64,000 nucleotides of DNA from Streptomyces sp. NBC_00572 (GCF_026341815.1 NZ_JAPENX010000001.1:5332001-5396000), one strand, 5' to 3'. Positions 1 to 8,586 are shown, counted from the first letter of the stretch. A program made the numbers and translations. The notes: generated by a model not told the origin, from the sequence alone.

Positions 1-156
1 CAGCTGGCCCGCATCGAGATGCGGATCGCGTTCTCCGCCCTGCTCGACCGCTTCCCCACGCTGCGCCTGGCCGTACCGGCCGAGGAAGTCGGGCTGCGCC
101 CGGAGACCGCGGACATCTACGGGGTGAAGAGCCTCCCGGTCACCTGGGACGTCTGA
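1..156 (+). CDS. cytochrome P450, C-terminal end (partial)
   Basis: The open frame enters from the left edge and ends at TGA 154-156, giving 51 residues. They match the end of a bacterial P450 after the heme-binding cysteine loop: the terminal helix (LARIEMRIAFSALL), then RFPTLRLA, then a closing strand near LPVTWDV. The heme cysteine and oxygen-binding helix lie outside the window, so substrate and completeness cannot be judged. Immediately downstream on the other strand is a truncated glycosidase, so the spot has been rearranged. Assignment to the P450 superfamily is fairly secure; nothing narrower is justified. Confidence 0.85.
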   Translation, partial: QLARIEMRIAFSALLDRFPTLRLAVPAEEVGLRPETADIYGVKSLPVTWDV

Positions 157-184
157 CGGGAACTCGGCGCGCCGCATGGGGTCA

Positions 185-648
185 CCCACGCGGGATGCCG
201 GAGCAGGTTGACGCACACGCCGCCGAAGAGGTTGCCGCCCTGGGCCCGTATCTCCCGGCCGATGACCTCGCCGACGCGTTCCTCAAGCGCGAGGTCCCAG
301 GTCGCGCCGCGCGCCATCGGCACCGGAAACGCCGTCCCGGCGCCCGCCACGCAGCCGCGCGGGCCGTCCACGAACCGGATGCCGGGGATGCCCAGCCGTT
401 CGACGGCGCCGTGGACGTAGGGACGGTCGTTGTAGCCCTCGGCGAGGATCGAGGCGAGGGCCGTCCCAGAACGGGACGTCACCGTCGAGCAGTTCCAGCC
501 GTTCGTCCTCGGTGAGCAGCGCGTACAGGGACTCCGCCTGGCCTCGTGGGTCCTGACCGGCCCGCACCGCCTCGACCGACGTCGCGAACGAAGCATCCTT
601 CCCACGCCACGGGACGCCGTCGCGTGCTGGAGCCGTGTACCCGCTCAT
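185..648 (-). pseudogene. glycoside hydrolase family 3 N-terminal fragment, frameshifted and truncated
   Basis: An ATG at 648 with a GAGGAG ribosome site opens a frame reading MSGYTAPARDG, then YALLTEDERLELLDGD and VPFWDG. Near 460-470 the homology jumps to another frame: ILAEGYNDRPY, RLGIPGIRFVDGPRG, ARGATWDLALEERVG and FGGVCVNLLRHPAW. These are typical of the N-terminal barrel of family 3 beta-glucosidases, which run to 700-900 residues. Only about 150 residues remain. Homology stops around 185, some 30 bases from the P450 stop, so the catalytic aspartate region and whole C-terminal half are gone. One frameshift plus a large 3-prime deletion make it a pseudogene. The roughly 230 bases upstream (649-881) show no other gene. 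Confidence 0.8.
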
Positions 649-881
649 GGGTTCTCCTCGCGCCATGCCGTCGTGGAACACGATGCCGGTCCTGCTTTTC
701 CCGCTACGCCGTTCGGGATTATGAGCCCTGCCGGGTGAGTGCGGAAGCAGCGTGAGTGACCGTGACCGTGACCGCGATCGCAGGCCGGTTCCGTCACCCG
801 ACTCCCGCCGTCTGTACAGAACTTCGGTGTATCGGCACCGCTCTCGGCGCTGTGCCTAGTGGAGCACCGCCGGCCCTGGAC

Positions 882-2045
882 CTACATCCCGGACCGCAGG
901 CCCTCGGTCGGGCCGAGCTCCGCGAGCAGCTCCTGAGTGTGCTCGCCGAGGGCTGGGGCGGCCTGGCGGAAGGTATCCAGGCCTGCGCCGAAGGTGACGG
1001 GGAACCGTGCCTGTGGGGTGGAGGGGCTGCTGGCCGGCTCGTGGAAGAGGTCGCGAGCCATGGCCTGGGCGTCGGTGAGGAGTTCGGCGGGGCGGGTGAG
1101 GACGGGTGCCCAGGGTGCGCCGATCGCGTCGAGCTTCTTGTGCCACCAGTCGTAGTCGCGGGCCGCGAACACGCGGCGCAGGAGCGCGCTGACCTGGTCC
1201 CTGGCCGCCGTACGGTCGGCGCGTCGGTCGTGGTCGGCGGAGGCGAGTTCGGGGAACTCAGGAAATTCCTGGGCGAGTTCGGTACGCAGGCGGCGCCAGA
1301 ACTTGTCCTCGAAGGTGGCCAGGGACAGCAGGCGGCCGTCCGCGGCGGTGAAGACGTCGTTGTCGCCCTGGACGAGCCCGGCCGCGAGGGGGTCCTCGAT
1401 GCCCAGCAGGGGGAGGGCGAAGAGGGAGCACCAGGCGGTGATGGACTCGGAGAGGGAGACGTCGATGTGCTGCCCCTGCCGGTCGCGCCGGTCACCGGCG
1501 AGGGCTGCCGTCAGGGCGAGGGCGGCGTGCATGGCTCCGGCCATGTCCCCGACGCGGACGCCGGGGCGGGTGGGGGCGCCGTCGAGGCGGCCCGGGACGG
1601 CGAAGAAGCCGGAGAGGCCGAGGAAGTTCAGTTCGTGGCCGGGCTTGGCGGCGTAGGGGCCGGTTTGTCCGTATCCGGTGAGGGAGCACAGGACGAGCCG
1701 GGGGTTGACCGCGTGCAGGGCGTCGAAGCCGATGCCGAGGTTGTCGAGGACACCGGGGCGGAAGCTCTCGACGACGGCGTCGGCGGTGGCCGCCAGTTTC
1801 AGGAAGGTCGACCTGCCGGAGTCGGTGCGCAGGTCGAGGGTGAGGGAGCGCTTGTTGCGGTTGAGCGCGTCGAACAGGGGCGGGGCGAAGCGGAGGAGGT
1901 CGCCGCCGGCCGGGTCCTCGACCTTGATGACGTCGGCGCCGAGGTCGGCGAGCATGGACGTGGCGTAGGGGCCGGGCAGGAGGCGGGAGAGGTCGAGGAT
2001 GCGCGTGCCCGTGAGGGCGGACCAGCGCGGGGGAGTGGCGGTCAT
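882..2045 (-). CDS. CaiB/BaiF family III CoA transferase
   Basis: The 387-residue product has the layout of family III CoA transferases, which move CoA between an acyl-CoA and a carboxylic acid. The N-terminus reads GTRILDLSRLLPGPYA, then LADLGADVIKVEDP. The NKRSLTLDL stretch and CSLTGYGQTGPYA follow. VRVGDMAGAMHA holds the aspartate that forms the acyl-anhydride in this family. ATG 2045 is chosen because GGAAGG sits just upstream; earlier in-frame starts would run into the acyl-CoA dehydrogenase. It is the last gene of a three-gene minus-strand operon with an acyl-CoA dehydrogenase and an AMP-dependent ligase, so it probably handles CoA thioesters of the same acid. The substrate is unknown. 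Confidence 0.88.
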   Translation of the reverse strand: MTATPPRWSALTGTRILDLSRLLPGPYATSMLADLGADVIKVEDPAGGDLLRFAPPLFDALNRNKRSLTLDLRTDSGRSTFLKLAATADAVVESFRPGVLDNLGIGFDALHAVNPRLVLCSLTGYGQTGPYAAKPGHELNFLGLSGFFAVPGRLDGAPTRPGVRVGDMAGAMHAALALTAALAGDRRDRQGQHIDVSLSESITAWCSLFALPLLGIEDPLAAGLVQGDNDVFTAADGRLLSLATFEDKFWRRLRTELAQEFPEFPELASADHDRRADRTAARDQVSALLRRVFAARDYDWWHKKLDAIGAPWAPVLTRPAELLTDAQAMARDLFHEPASSPSTPQARFPVTFGAGLDTFRQAAPALGEHTQELLAELGPTEGLRSGM

Positions 2046-2082
2046 GGTGGGGTGGCCTTCCGGCGGAGGTGGGGCGGGCGGG

Positions 2083-3285
2083 TCAGTGGTGGAAGGCGAG
2101 GAGTTTGGCGATCCCGTTGCGCTGGATCTCGGAAGTTCCGGTGAGGACACGGAACATGCGGATCTTGCGGAAGAGGAACTCGATCTCGTTGCCCTGTGTC
2201 AGGCCCTCCTTGCCGTGGATCTGCACGGCCTCGTCGAGGATGCGGAAGGCGGACTCGGCGACGAACAGCTTGCACATGAACGCCTCGGCGTGGACCTCGC
2301 GGCCCTCGTCGAGCGCGGCGAGCGCGGCGTACGTCATGGAGCGCGCGGCGTAGAGCTCGGTGGCCATGTCGGCGACCTTGTGCTGGATGGCCTGGAGCAT
2401 GAGGAGCGGCTGACCGCCGGCCACCTTGCGCGTACGGGTGCGGTTCAGCGTCAGGTCGAGGGCGCGGCGGGTGGCGCCGAGGACGGTGGGGCAGTGCAGC
2501 AGGCGGTTGGTGGTCACCCGGCCGAGGGCGATGCGCATGCCCTTGCCCTCCTCGCCGAGGAGGTTGGCGGCGGGGACGAAGCAGTCGTCCAGGACGATGT
2601 CGCTCTCGATGTGCTCGCCCGACATCGGGGTCGCGCCGTCCTCGACGCGGCAGCCGGGGCTGTCGAGGTCGACCAGAAACGCGGAGAACGAGGGCTTCTC
2701 GCCTTCCTGTTCGCCGGTGCCGGCCATGCGGGCGACGACGATCGCGAAGTCCGCGAAGGGGCCGGCGGAGGAGAAGACCTTGTGGCCGGTCAGCCGGTAG
2801 CCGTCCCGGTCGTCGTCGCGTACGGCGGTGGTGGTCATGGAGCGGACGTCGGAGCCGGCATCGGTCTCGGTGAGGGAGAAACAGCAGGCGCGCTCGCCGC
2901 GGATCAGCGGCAGCAGGTACGTCTCCAGCTGGTGCGGGGTGGCGTGCTTGAGGATGTCACCCGCGCGCAGCGGGCCGCCCATGTCGCCGAGGACGCTGTG
3001 GGAGAGGACGCGTCCGCTGGCGCCGACCTCTTCCTTCAGAGCCGCGAGCTGCGTGTAGGTGAGGTTCTGGCCGCCGTACTCCTCGGGCAGGTGGATGCCG
3101 TAGAAGCCCAGCTCGCGGCTGCGGCGCCAGACGGGTTCGAGGTCCGCGCGGGTGAGACGGCTGGTGGGGGTGATGCCGCGCTCGGCCTCGTAGTCGGCGA
3201 GTTCGCCGTCGAGGTAGTCGCGCAGCCGTTCGACGAGACGGGCGGTGCGGGGATCGTCGTACGAGGGACGCAGGGAGAAGGTCAC
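2083..3285 (-). CDS. acyl-CoA dehydrogenase
   Basis: This 400-residue flavoprotein has the usual three acyl-CoA dehydrogenase domains: an N-terminal helical part, a mid-domain with CFSLTETDAGSDV and GHKVFSSAG for flavin and substrate binding, and a C-terminal bundle with VQIHGKEGLTQ. It would desaturate an acyl-CoA and pass electrons to ETF. The start is GTG 3285, preceded by GGAG at proper spacing. In the closing motif RVLTGTSEIQR, a threonine stands where many members carry the catalytic glutamate (the YEGT motif). Members with the base on another helix are known, so this hints at a special subfamily rather than inactivity. It lies 37 bases upstream of the CoA transferase and 32 downstream of the ligase. 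Confidence 0.9.
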   Translation of the reverse strand: MTFSLRPSYDDPRTARLVERLRDYLDGELADYEAERGITPTSRLTRADLEPVWRRSRELGFYGIHLPEEYGGQNLTYTQLAALKEEVGASGRVLSHSVLGDMGGPLRAGDILKHATPHQLETYLLPLIRGERACCFSLTETDAGSDVRSMTTTAVRDDDRDGYRLTGHKVFSSAGPFADFAIVVARMAGTGEQEGEKPSFSAFLVDLDSPGCRVEDGATPMSGEHIESDIVLDDCFVPAANLLGEEGKGMRIALGRVTTNRLLHCPTVLGATRRALDLTLNRTRTRKVAGGQPLLMLQAIQHKVADMATELYAARSMTYAALAALDEGREVHAEAFMCKLFVAESAFRILDEAVQIHGKEGLTQGNEIEFLFRKIRMFRVLTGTSEIQRNGIAKLLAFHH

Positions 3286-3317
3286 GGGGAGCTCCAGCGC
3301 TTGTCGGGTGGGGAAGG

Positions 3318-4883
3318 TCAGTTGACGCGGCGGCCGGCGCCGGCCCAGAAGGGTTCGCGGACCGTCTTGCGGTCGAGCTTTCCGTTGCGGTTGTGGGGGA
3401 GTTCGGCGACGAAGTCGACGGAGCCGGGCTTCTTGAAGCGGTCGAGCCGCTCGGCGCAGAAGGCGATCAGCTCGTCGGCGGTCACGGCGGCGCCGGGGTG
3501 CGGGACGACGACGGCCTTGACGGCCTCGCCCCACTTCTCGTCGGGAACACCGACGACGCAGGCTTCCCGGACGGCGGGATGCTCGTAGAGGGCGGCCTCG
3601 ACCTCGGTGCAGTAGATGTTGAACCCACCCGAAATGATCATGTCCTTTCTGCGGTCGACGAGGAAGAGGTAGCCGTCCTCCCGCATCCACGCGAGGTCGC
3701 CGGTGTACACCCAGCCGTCGCGGAACGTCTCGGCCGACAGGTCGGGGTCCTGCCAGTACTCGCGTACGCAGTCGGGGCCGCGCACGATGATCTCGCCGAC
3801 CTCCCGGGGGCCGAGCTCCCGGCCCGCCTCGTCGACGACACGTATCTCGGTGTCGTACGTGGCGCGGCCGCACGACTGGAGCAGCTCGGGGTCCCCCTTC
3901 ACGGCGTGGGCGATCTCGTCGCCGCTCAGACCCGCGACCACGCTCGTGGTCTCCCCGAGACCGTAGCCCTGGGCAACCACGGGACCGAAGAACTCCACCG
4001 CCTCGCGCAGGCGTTGGGGGGAGATCGGGGCGCCGCCGACCCGCACGCTCGTCAGGGACGAGAGGTCGTACGCCTCGGCGCCGGGGTGGGCGAGCGTCAT
4101 GTTCACCATGGCCGGTACGAGGAAGGTGGTGGTGATGCCCTCCTTCTGGACCGTCTCCAGGAAGGCCTCAGGGCTCCAGGTGGGCAGGACGTGGGTGGTC
4201 GAGCCGCCGAAGACACCGGCCAGCAGGGCCATTCCGGTGGCGTGGGTGATCGGGCCGCAGGCCAGGTAGCGGGTGCCCGGGCGGGGGCGGGACTCGTCGG
4301 ACATCAGCAGCTTGCGCATATTGGCGAGGCGGTTGCCGACCGTCTGCACCGCCGCCTTGAGGGCGCCCGTGGAGCCGGAGGTGAAGTTCAGGACGCAGGG
4401 GTCGGACTCCTCCGCGTCGACGAGGAACGGGGCTTCGTCCCCCTCGGCGAGGAGCGCGTCGTATGTGATCTCGCCGGTGGCCGGATTCCCCGGAGCGTCC
4501 AGCGACACGGGCAGGCAGTCGGTGCCGGCCGCCGCGATCGCCGCGAGGGCGTCCTCGCGGTGGGCGGCGTCGAAGACGAGGACGCGCACGGGGGCGTACC
4601 GCAGGACGTGCTCGATCTCGCCGCGCCCCAAGCGGGCGTTGATCGGCGCCCGCGTCAGCCCCGCCTTGTACAGGGCGAACTCGACCTCCACGAGCTCGCC
4701 GCGGTTCCAGGCGAGCGAGGCCACCGCGTCACCGGGACGCAGACCCCGGCCGGCCAGGGCGGAGGCGAGCCGGTTGGTGGTGCGGTCGAGCTCGGTGAAG
4801 GTCCACCGGCGCTCCCCGCAGACCAGGGCGGGGGCGTCGGGCCAGTAGCGGGCGCTGCGGGACAGGTACGTGCCGAGATTCAT
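3318..4883 (-). CDS. AMP-dependent acyl-CoA ligase
   Basis: This 521-residue ANL-superfamily enzyme activates a carboxylic acid to an acyl-adenylate and then a CoA thioester. The phosphate loop is NFTSGSTGALK. GYGLGETTSV is the adenine motif, YTGDLAWMREDGY holds the ribose-binding aspartate, and NRNGKLDRKTV ends with the catalytic lysine. ATG 4883 follows a GGAG about ten bases upstream. It is the promoter-proximal gene of the ligase / dehydrogenase / CoA-transferase operon and is divergent from a TetR gene whose start is 170 bases away. The medium or aromatic acid it acts on cannot be read from the sequence. Confidence 0.9.
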   Translation of the reverse strand: MNLGTYLSRSARYWPDAPALVCGERRWTFTELDRTTNRLASALAGRGLRPGDAVASLAWNRGELVEVEFALYKAGLTRAPINARLGRGEIEHVLRYAPVRVLVFDAAHREDALAAIAAAGTDCLPVSLDAPGNPATGEITYDALLAEGDEAPFLVDAEESDPCVLNFTSGSTGALKAAVQTVGNRLANMRKLLMSDESRPRPGTRYLACGPITHATGMALLAGVFGGSTTHVLPTWSPEAFLETVQKEGITTTFLVPAMVNMTLAHPGAEAYDLSSLTSVRVGGAPISPQRLREAVEFFGPVVAQGYGLGETTSVVAGLSGDEIAHAVKGDPELLQSCGRATYDTEIRVVDEAGRELGPREVGEIIVRGPDCVREYWQDPDLSAETFRDGWVYTGDLAWMREDGYLFLVDRRKDMIISGGFNIYCTEVEAALYEHPAVREACVVGVPDEKWGEAVKAVVVPHPGAAVTADELIAFCAERLDRFKKPGSVDFVAELPHNRNGKLDRKTVREPFWAGAGRRVN

Positions 4884-4978
4884 CAAGACGTGCTCCAGAG
4901 GGAAGCGCGAAGCCGCGAAACGGCGCCGACCTTCAGGTCGGCGGCGTACGTTTACGGCTAGACCAATTCCATACAGCT

Positions 4979-4996
4979 TGTTCAGTAACTGTTCAG
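4979..4996. promoter_or_regulatory. direct TGTTCAG repeats between the ligase and tetR genes
   Basis: Two copies of TGTTCAG start at 4979 and 4990, eleven bases (one helical turn) apart. They lie in the 170-base divergent gap and overlap a possible minus-strand TTGACA box at about 4997-5002. Position and phasing suggest an operator for the adjacent TetR protein, but TetR sites are more often inverted repeats, so this is a guess. Confidence 0.3.
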
Positions 4997-5053
4997 GTGT
5001 CAAGCGTCTCCTAGACTGAGCACGCTGCACTGGCGACGAACGAGGAGGTACGG

Positions 5054-5653
5054 GTGGCCGAGGACAGACGCACCAGGCGCTCACGCCGCGCCCTGGGCAC
5101 GGCCCTGGTGGAACTGGTCCTGGAGCGCGGATTCACCGCGCTGACGGTGGAGGACATCACCGAGCGGGCGGACGTGGCCCGCGCGACCTTCTACGCCCAC
5201 TTCCGCGACAAGGAGGACCTGTTCGCCCGGGTGACGGCCGACCTCCTCGCCCAGCTCGGTGAGCGGCTGGAGCCCGCCGTGGCCGACAGTGCGATCGGCT
5301 TCACCGGCAAGCCGGTCCTGGAGATGCTGCGGCACGCGCGCGAGGAACGTGATCTGTACCGGATCGTGCTGCGCGGCGAGGGGGACGGGAAGCCGCTGCA
5401 GATGTTCGTCGACGCCTGCGCGGCGGCCACGGCCGAGGAGTTCAGGGCGCGGGCCGAACGCAACGCCGTCCAGCCGCGCATCGACCCCGAACTCCTGGCC
5501 CGCGTCTGGGTCGGAGAGCAGATCGCCGTCCTGCGCTGGTGGGTCGAACAGGACTCCCCGGACCTGCCCGCCGAGGAGGTCGTGCGCATGCTGCTCGACC
5601 TCGCGATGCGCGGCCGGTACTGGGCCAGTGGCTTCGAGGCGCCGCCGGCCTGA
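5054..5653 (+). CDS. TetR-family transcriptional regulator
   Basis: The 199-residue protein has a TetR helix-turn-helix at about residues 8-52 (VEDITERADVARATFYAHF) followed by an all-helical ligand domain. The start is GTG 5054, with AGGAGG seven bases before it. It is divergent from the ligase / acyl-CoA dehydrogenase / CoA transferase operon, so by the usual logic it represses that operon and itself until a CoA ester or free acid binds. The ligand is not predictable. The gene downstream, a convergent transporter, belongs to another unit. Confidence 0.9.
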   Translation: MAEDRRTRRSRRALGTALVELVLERGFTALTVEDITERADVARATFYAHFRDKEDLFARVTADLLAQLGERLEPAVADSAIGFTGKPVLEMLRHAREERDLYRIVLRGEGDGKPLQMFVDACAAATAEEFRARAERNAVQPRIDPELLARVWVGEQIAVLRWWVEQDSPDLPAEEVVRMLLDLAMRGRYWASGFEAPPA

Positions 5654-5742
5654 CCGGGCCCGCCACGGGCTCCGTCAGGCCGGTCGATGAGGGCCGGCCG
5701 AAGGGGGGATGGGGCGCGGGGGCCGAGGCGGGCGTTGAAGGC

Positions 5743-7122
5743 TCAGATGGTCGCGGCCGCCCGGGGTGCGTGGCCGGCCACCTGGGTCAGCCCCAGCCGT
5801 CGCGCGTCCCGTTGGGGACGGATCAGGGTCAGGGCCACCAGCCCGCAGACGAGCATGACGGCGGCGGACAGCAGAAAAGCCTGGGTGTAGCCGGCGCCCG
5901 GGGAGGTGGCTGAGTCCAGCAGGTGCCCGGTCAGATAGGGCGCGACGAGGCTCGGCAGCGTGCCGGCGGCGGCGACGATACCGAACACCGCTCCCCGCTG
6001 GAGCGGAGGGGCCACGGCCGACGTCGTCATGTAGTGCATGGGGAAGGCGACGGCGTGACCGCCGAACGCCACCACGAGGAGACCGATGCGGACGGCGTGA
6101 CCGTCGGCGAACGGGAAGGCGGCCATGGCCAGGCCTGCGACGGCCACGGCGATGCCCTGGGGGGCGGCGCTCGCCCAGCCGTCCGATGCCCCCCGCCGCC
6201 GGAGCCGGTCGGCCAGGGGAGGCACCGACAGCAGCAGGACCAGGCTCAGCGCGGAGATCCCGCTGATCAGTGTGGCGGCCCCGCCCGGTGTCATGCCCTG
6301 CTGGGTACGGAGGTAGACGGGCAGCCAGGCGTGGCTCAACGCCAGCGCCCACGAGGCGCCGAAGGCCGCCGCGACGCTCCCGAGCACCGTGCCGCTCAGC
6401 AGTACGCGCCGGTACGGCAGTCGCTCCGGTCCCACGTGCGCGCTCCGGCCACCCGACGTCAGGGCCTTCGCTCGGGGCGCGGGCTCCTGCCCGTACGGGC
6501 CGTCGTGGCCGAGCCGCCACCACGCCAGGCTCCACACCGTGCTCGTCACCGCGAGCACCACGAATGCCGACCGCCAGCCGAAGGCGGTGATCAGCCAGGT
6601 CACGACGGGTGCCGCGATCAGCATGGCCAGGGCGGCGCCGCTGATCTGCAGCGCCGAGGGGAGCCCCCGCCGGTCCGCCGGGAACCACTTGTACAGCGCG
6701 TGCATCGACATCGACGCCGCGGGCCCTCCGGCGGCCCCCAGGAGCACTCGCCCGGCCACCAGCGCCGGGACCGAGGCCACGATCAGCGCCGGCAGCTGTG
6801 CCACCGCCCACAGCGCGGCCATGGTGAACAGCAGCACCCTGCTGGATATGCGGGCGGAGACGAAGCCGACGACGAGCCCGGAGAGGCTGAAGAGCAGGGC
6901 GAACGAGCTGGAGATCATTCCGTACGTGCTGTTGCTGATGCCGAGTTCGTCCATGATCGGCACGGCCGCCAGCCCCAGGACGGCCTTGTCCGCGTGGTTG
7001 ATCAGCATGAACGTCACGATCAGCGCCGTGATCAGCCAGGCCCGCCGCCGGTCGAACACCGGAGTCCGTGCGGATGCTCGATCGGCGTCGACGGGCGGAG
7101 CGGGGGAGGCGGGTTCGATCAC
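5743..7122 (-). CDS. major facilitator superfamily transporter, probable carboxylate importer
   Basis: The 459-residue product has about twelve hydrophobic segments. An early ALIVTFMLINHADKAVLGL helix and the loop KWFPADRRGLPSAL resemble the anion:cation symporter branch, which imports sugar acids and aromatic carboxylates. The start is GTG 7122 with an upstream GGAG. It stands alone on the minus strand. The meta-cleavage operon beginning 2.3 kb away has no transporter of its own, so this carrier could supply 4-hydroxybenzoate or protocatechuate. That link is inference from distance only. Confidence 0.82.
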   Translation of the reverse strand: MIEPASPAPPVDADRASARTPVFDRRRAWLITALIVTFMLINHADKAVLGLAAVPIMDELGISNSTYGMISSSFALLFSLSGLVVGFVSARISSRVLLFTMAALWAVAQLPALIVASVPALVAGRVLLGAAGGPAASMSMHALYKWFPADRRGLPSALQISGAALAMLIAAPVVTWLITAFGWRSAFVVLAVTSTVWSLAWWRLGHDGPYGQEPAPRAKALTSGGRSAHVGPERLPYRRVLLSGTVLGSVAAAFGASWALALSHAWLPVYLRTQQGMTPGGAATLISGISALSLVLLLSVPPLADRLRRRGASDGWASAAPQGIAVAVAGLAMAAFPFADGHAVRIGLLVVAFGGHAVAFPMHYMTTSAVAPPLQRGAVFGIVAAAGTLPSLVAPYLTGHLLDSATSPGAGYTQAFLLSAAVMLVCGLVALTLIRPQRDARRLGLTQVAGHAPRAAATI

Positions 7123-7283
7123 GGGGTCACTCCTGCGGCTCGGAGAGGAATGGTGCGAGGGCGGTGAGACCGGACTGATCCGTGGGGCCGGCCGACAGCT
7201 CCCGAGGGACGCGCATGCCGGATGAACAGCAGACCGCCGTCCATCTCTGTCCCTGATGACGAACAGGTTGTACGTTAACGATG

Positions 7284-7297
7284 GTCTTGTTCAAGAC
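7284..7297. promoter_or_regulatory. GTCTTG-TT-CAAGAC palindrome upstream of the transporter
   Basis: A perfect inverted repeat of six bases per arm with a two-base centre lies about 160 bases before the transporter start. A GTTAAC sits at 7274-7279 beside it. It is a plausible operator for the carrier gene, but no adjacent regulator gene exists to pair it with. Confidence 0.3.
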
Positions 7298-7744
7298 TTT
7301 CGTGCCAAGAATTCCCCACGGCAACCAGAACGGGAGGATTTCGCGGCCGACTCCCCCGGGCGCGCTCATGGCAGGCGCTTGGAGTGGCGGAACGTGTGCG
7401 TACGGTAGCGGTGGTCGTGGCGGCGTGCGGCGGCTGCAACGCCACGGCGCGTGACGTCGTCCTGCTCGGCGAGATGCTGCGTCGCGGAGGGGCGGTCGGC
7501 GGCAGGTCGGGCCCGAGGGGGTGGCGGTGTCCTCGACCGCCCGAGCCGCCGGCCACGATCTCTCCCCGGATTCTCCCCAGCGCCTGACAGAGGGTGAAAG
7601 TGCCGGTCAGGCCTTGCTGGAGGCAGGTGGACGAGATCACCCGCATCACTTCTCCCCGGGGACTCCCCAGCGGCCGGTATGGCCGTTTCGAGCGAGAGGT
7701 GCAGGAGCGAACCGTGCGCACCGCGTGTGTGGCTCAGGGGCCTC
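7298..7744. other. gene-poor stretch with an imperfect 22-base direct repeat
   Basis: No frame here shows family resemblance or convincing codon bias. The only structure is an imperfect direct repeat beginning TCTCCCCGG at 7561-7582 and 7651-7672, 90 bases apart, ending CTCCCCAGCG in both copies. Two copies with four mismatches are too few for a CRISPR. The stretch lies between the transporter promoter and a corA tail remnant and looks like decayed intergenic DNA. Confidence 0.4.
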
Positions 7745-7822
7745 CTATAGCCAGTCTCGCCGCTTGAAAATCACGTACAAACTGACGCATACCATCCCCG
7801 TCAGGCCGATGGAGACTGGTCC
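7745..7822 (-). pseudogene. corA 3-prime-end remnant
   Basis: On the minus strand these bases encode a CorA-type tail: GLTGMVCVSLYVIFKRRDWL and stop. It nearly matches the end of the intact CorA at 32969-34075 (VVCVSLYVIFKKRDWL). The last 49 bases agree at 39 positions, so it derives from a CorA paralogue rather than a recent copy. Nothing of the GMN motif or cytoplasmic domain is left. The frame runs straight into the 3-prime end of the ModA-like gene, whose stop lies inside this remnant. This marks a recombination joint at the edge of the aromatic-catabolism cluster. Confidence 0.75.
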
Positions 7823-8511
7823 CCAGGCGCCCGCATGCCCTTGGTGCGGGCGGTCTTCGACGCCGCGTCGGAACCGAGGAGGTCCAGGACTTCGCGGGCG
7901 CGGCTCGGCTGGGAGGAGACGGCCAGTACGCCTCCGCTGAATGTCGAGCTGATGGCGCTTCCGTCCGGCAGCGGGCCGACGATGACGACGCCTGGCAGGT
8001 CCATCAGCTCGCTGTGCTGCTGAAAGGCCAGGTCTGCTCGGCCGGATGACAGCAGGGTGCCGGCGGGTACGCCCGGTGATGCCTGGACGAGCCGGCCCTG
8101 GAGGGTGTCGGCGAGTTCCAGCCGGGTGATCAGATCGATCAGGGCCGTACCGCTGGGGCCTGTCGAGTAGGCGATCCTCTTCGCTGACAACAGCGCGGTT
8201 CGCAGGTCGGATTCCGAGCGCAGTGCCGGGACCGGTGTTCCCTCCGGCACGGCGGCGACGACCTGCGAGACCCACAGCGGGCGTACCGTGTCACCCAGGA
8301 CGTATCCCTCCTTGGCCAGCCCGGCCAGCGCCCCCTCGGCCAGCACCAGCACGTCGGACTCGGCGCCGTGGCGTACCCGCCGCGCGATCTCGACCCCGCC
8401 GGCGGAATCGAAACGCACGCGACGCCCGTGGGCGAGCCGGATGTGCTCGGTGAGCTCGGCGAGTACGGTCCGGGTCGCCATCGAGGACAGCCCAGAGATC
8501 TCTCGGTCCAC
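7801..8511 (-). CDS. ModA-like substrate-binding protein lacking a signal peptide
   Basis: This 236-residue protein has the fold signature of type 2 periplasmic binding proteins of the molybdate/ModA group: GGVEIARRVRHGAESDVLVL, AYSTGPSGTALIDL and GRADLAFQQHSELM. GTG 8511 is well supported by AAGGAGGAG just before it. No signal peptide or lipobox follows, so the product should stay in the cytoplasm, and no permease or ATPase gene adjoins it. It is divergent from the IclR gene with 75 bases between starts. The last few codons run into the corA remnant, so the extreme C-terminus may not be original. It may sense or sequester an aromatic acid; the function is unproven. Confidence 0.75.
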   Translation of the reverse strand: MDREISGLSSMATRTVLAELTEHIRLAHGRRVRFDSAGGVEIARRVRHGAESDVLVLAEGALAGLAKEGYVLGDTVRPLWVSQVVAAVPEGTPVPALRSESDLRTALLSAKRIAYSTGPSGTALIDLITRLELADTLQGRLVQASPGVPAGTLLSSGRADLAFQQHSELMDLPGVVIVGPLPDGSAISSTFSGGVLAVSSQPSRAREVLDLLGSDAASKTARTKGMRAPGDQSPSA

Positions 8512-8586
8512 GTCTCCTCCTTGGTGTCCGGCAGATGGTACGGCGGGCGGTCGGGTGGCTCGACGCGGGTCTGCGAGACTGATCGC

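Noticed and set aside
7561..7672. A possible CRISPR from the TCTCCCCGG repeats
   Set aside because: Only two imperfect copies 90 bases apart, no third unit and no cas genes.
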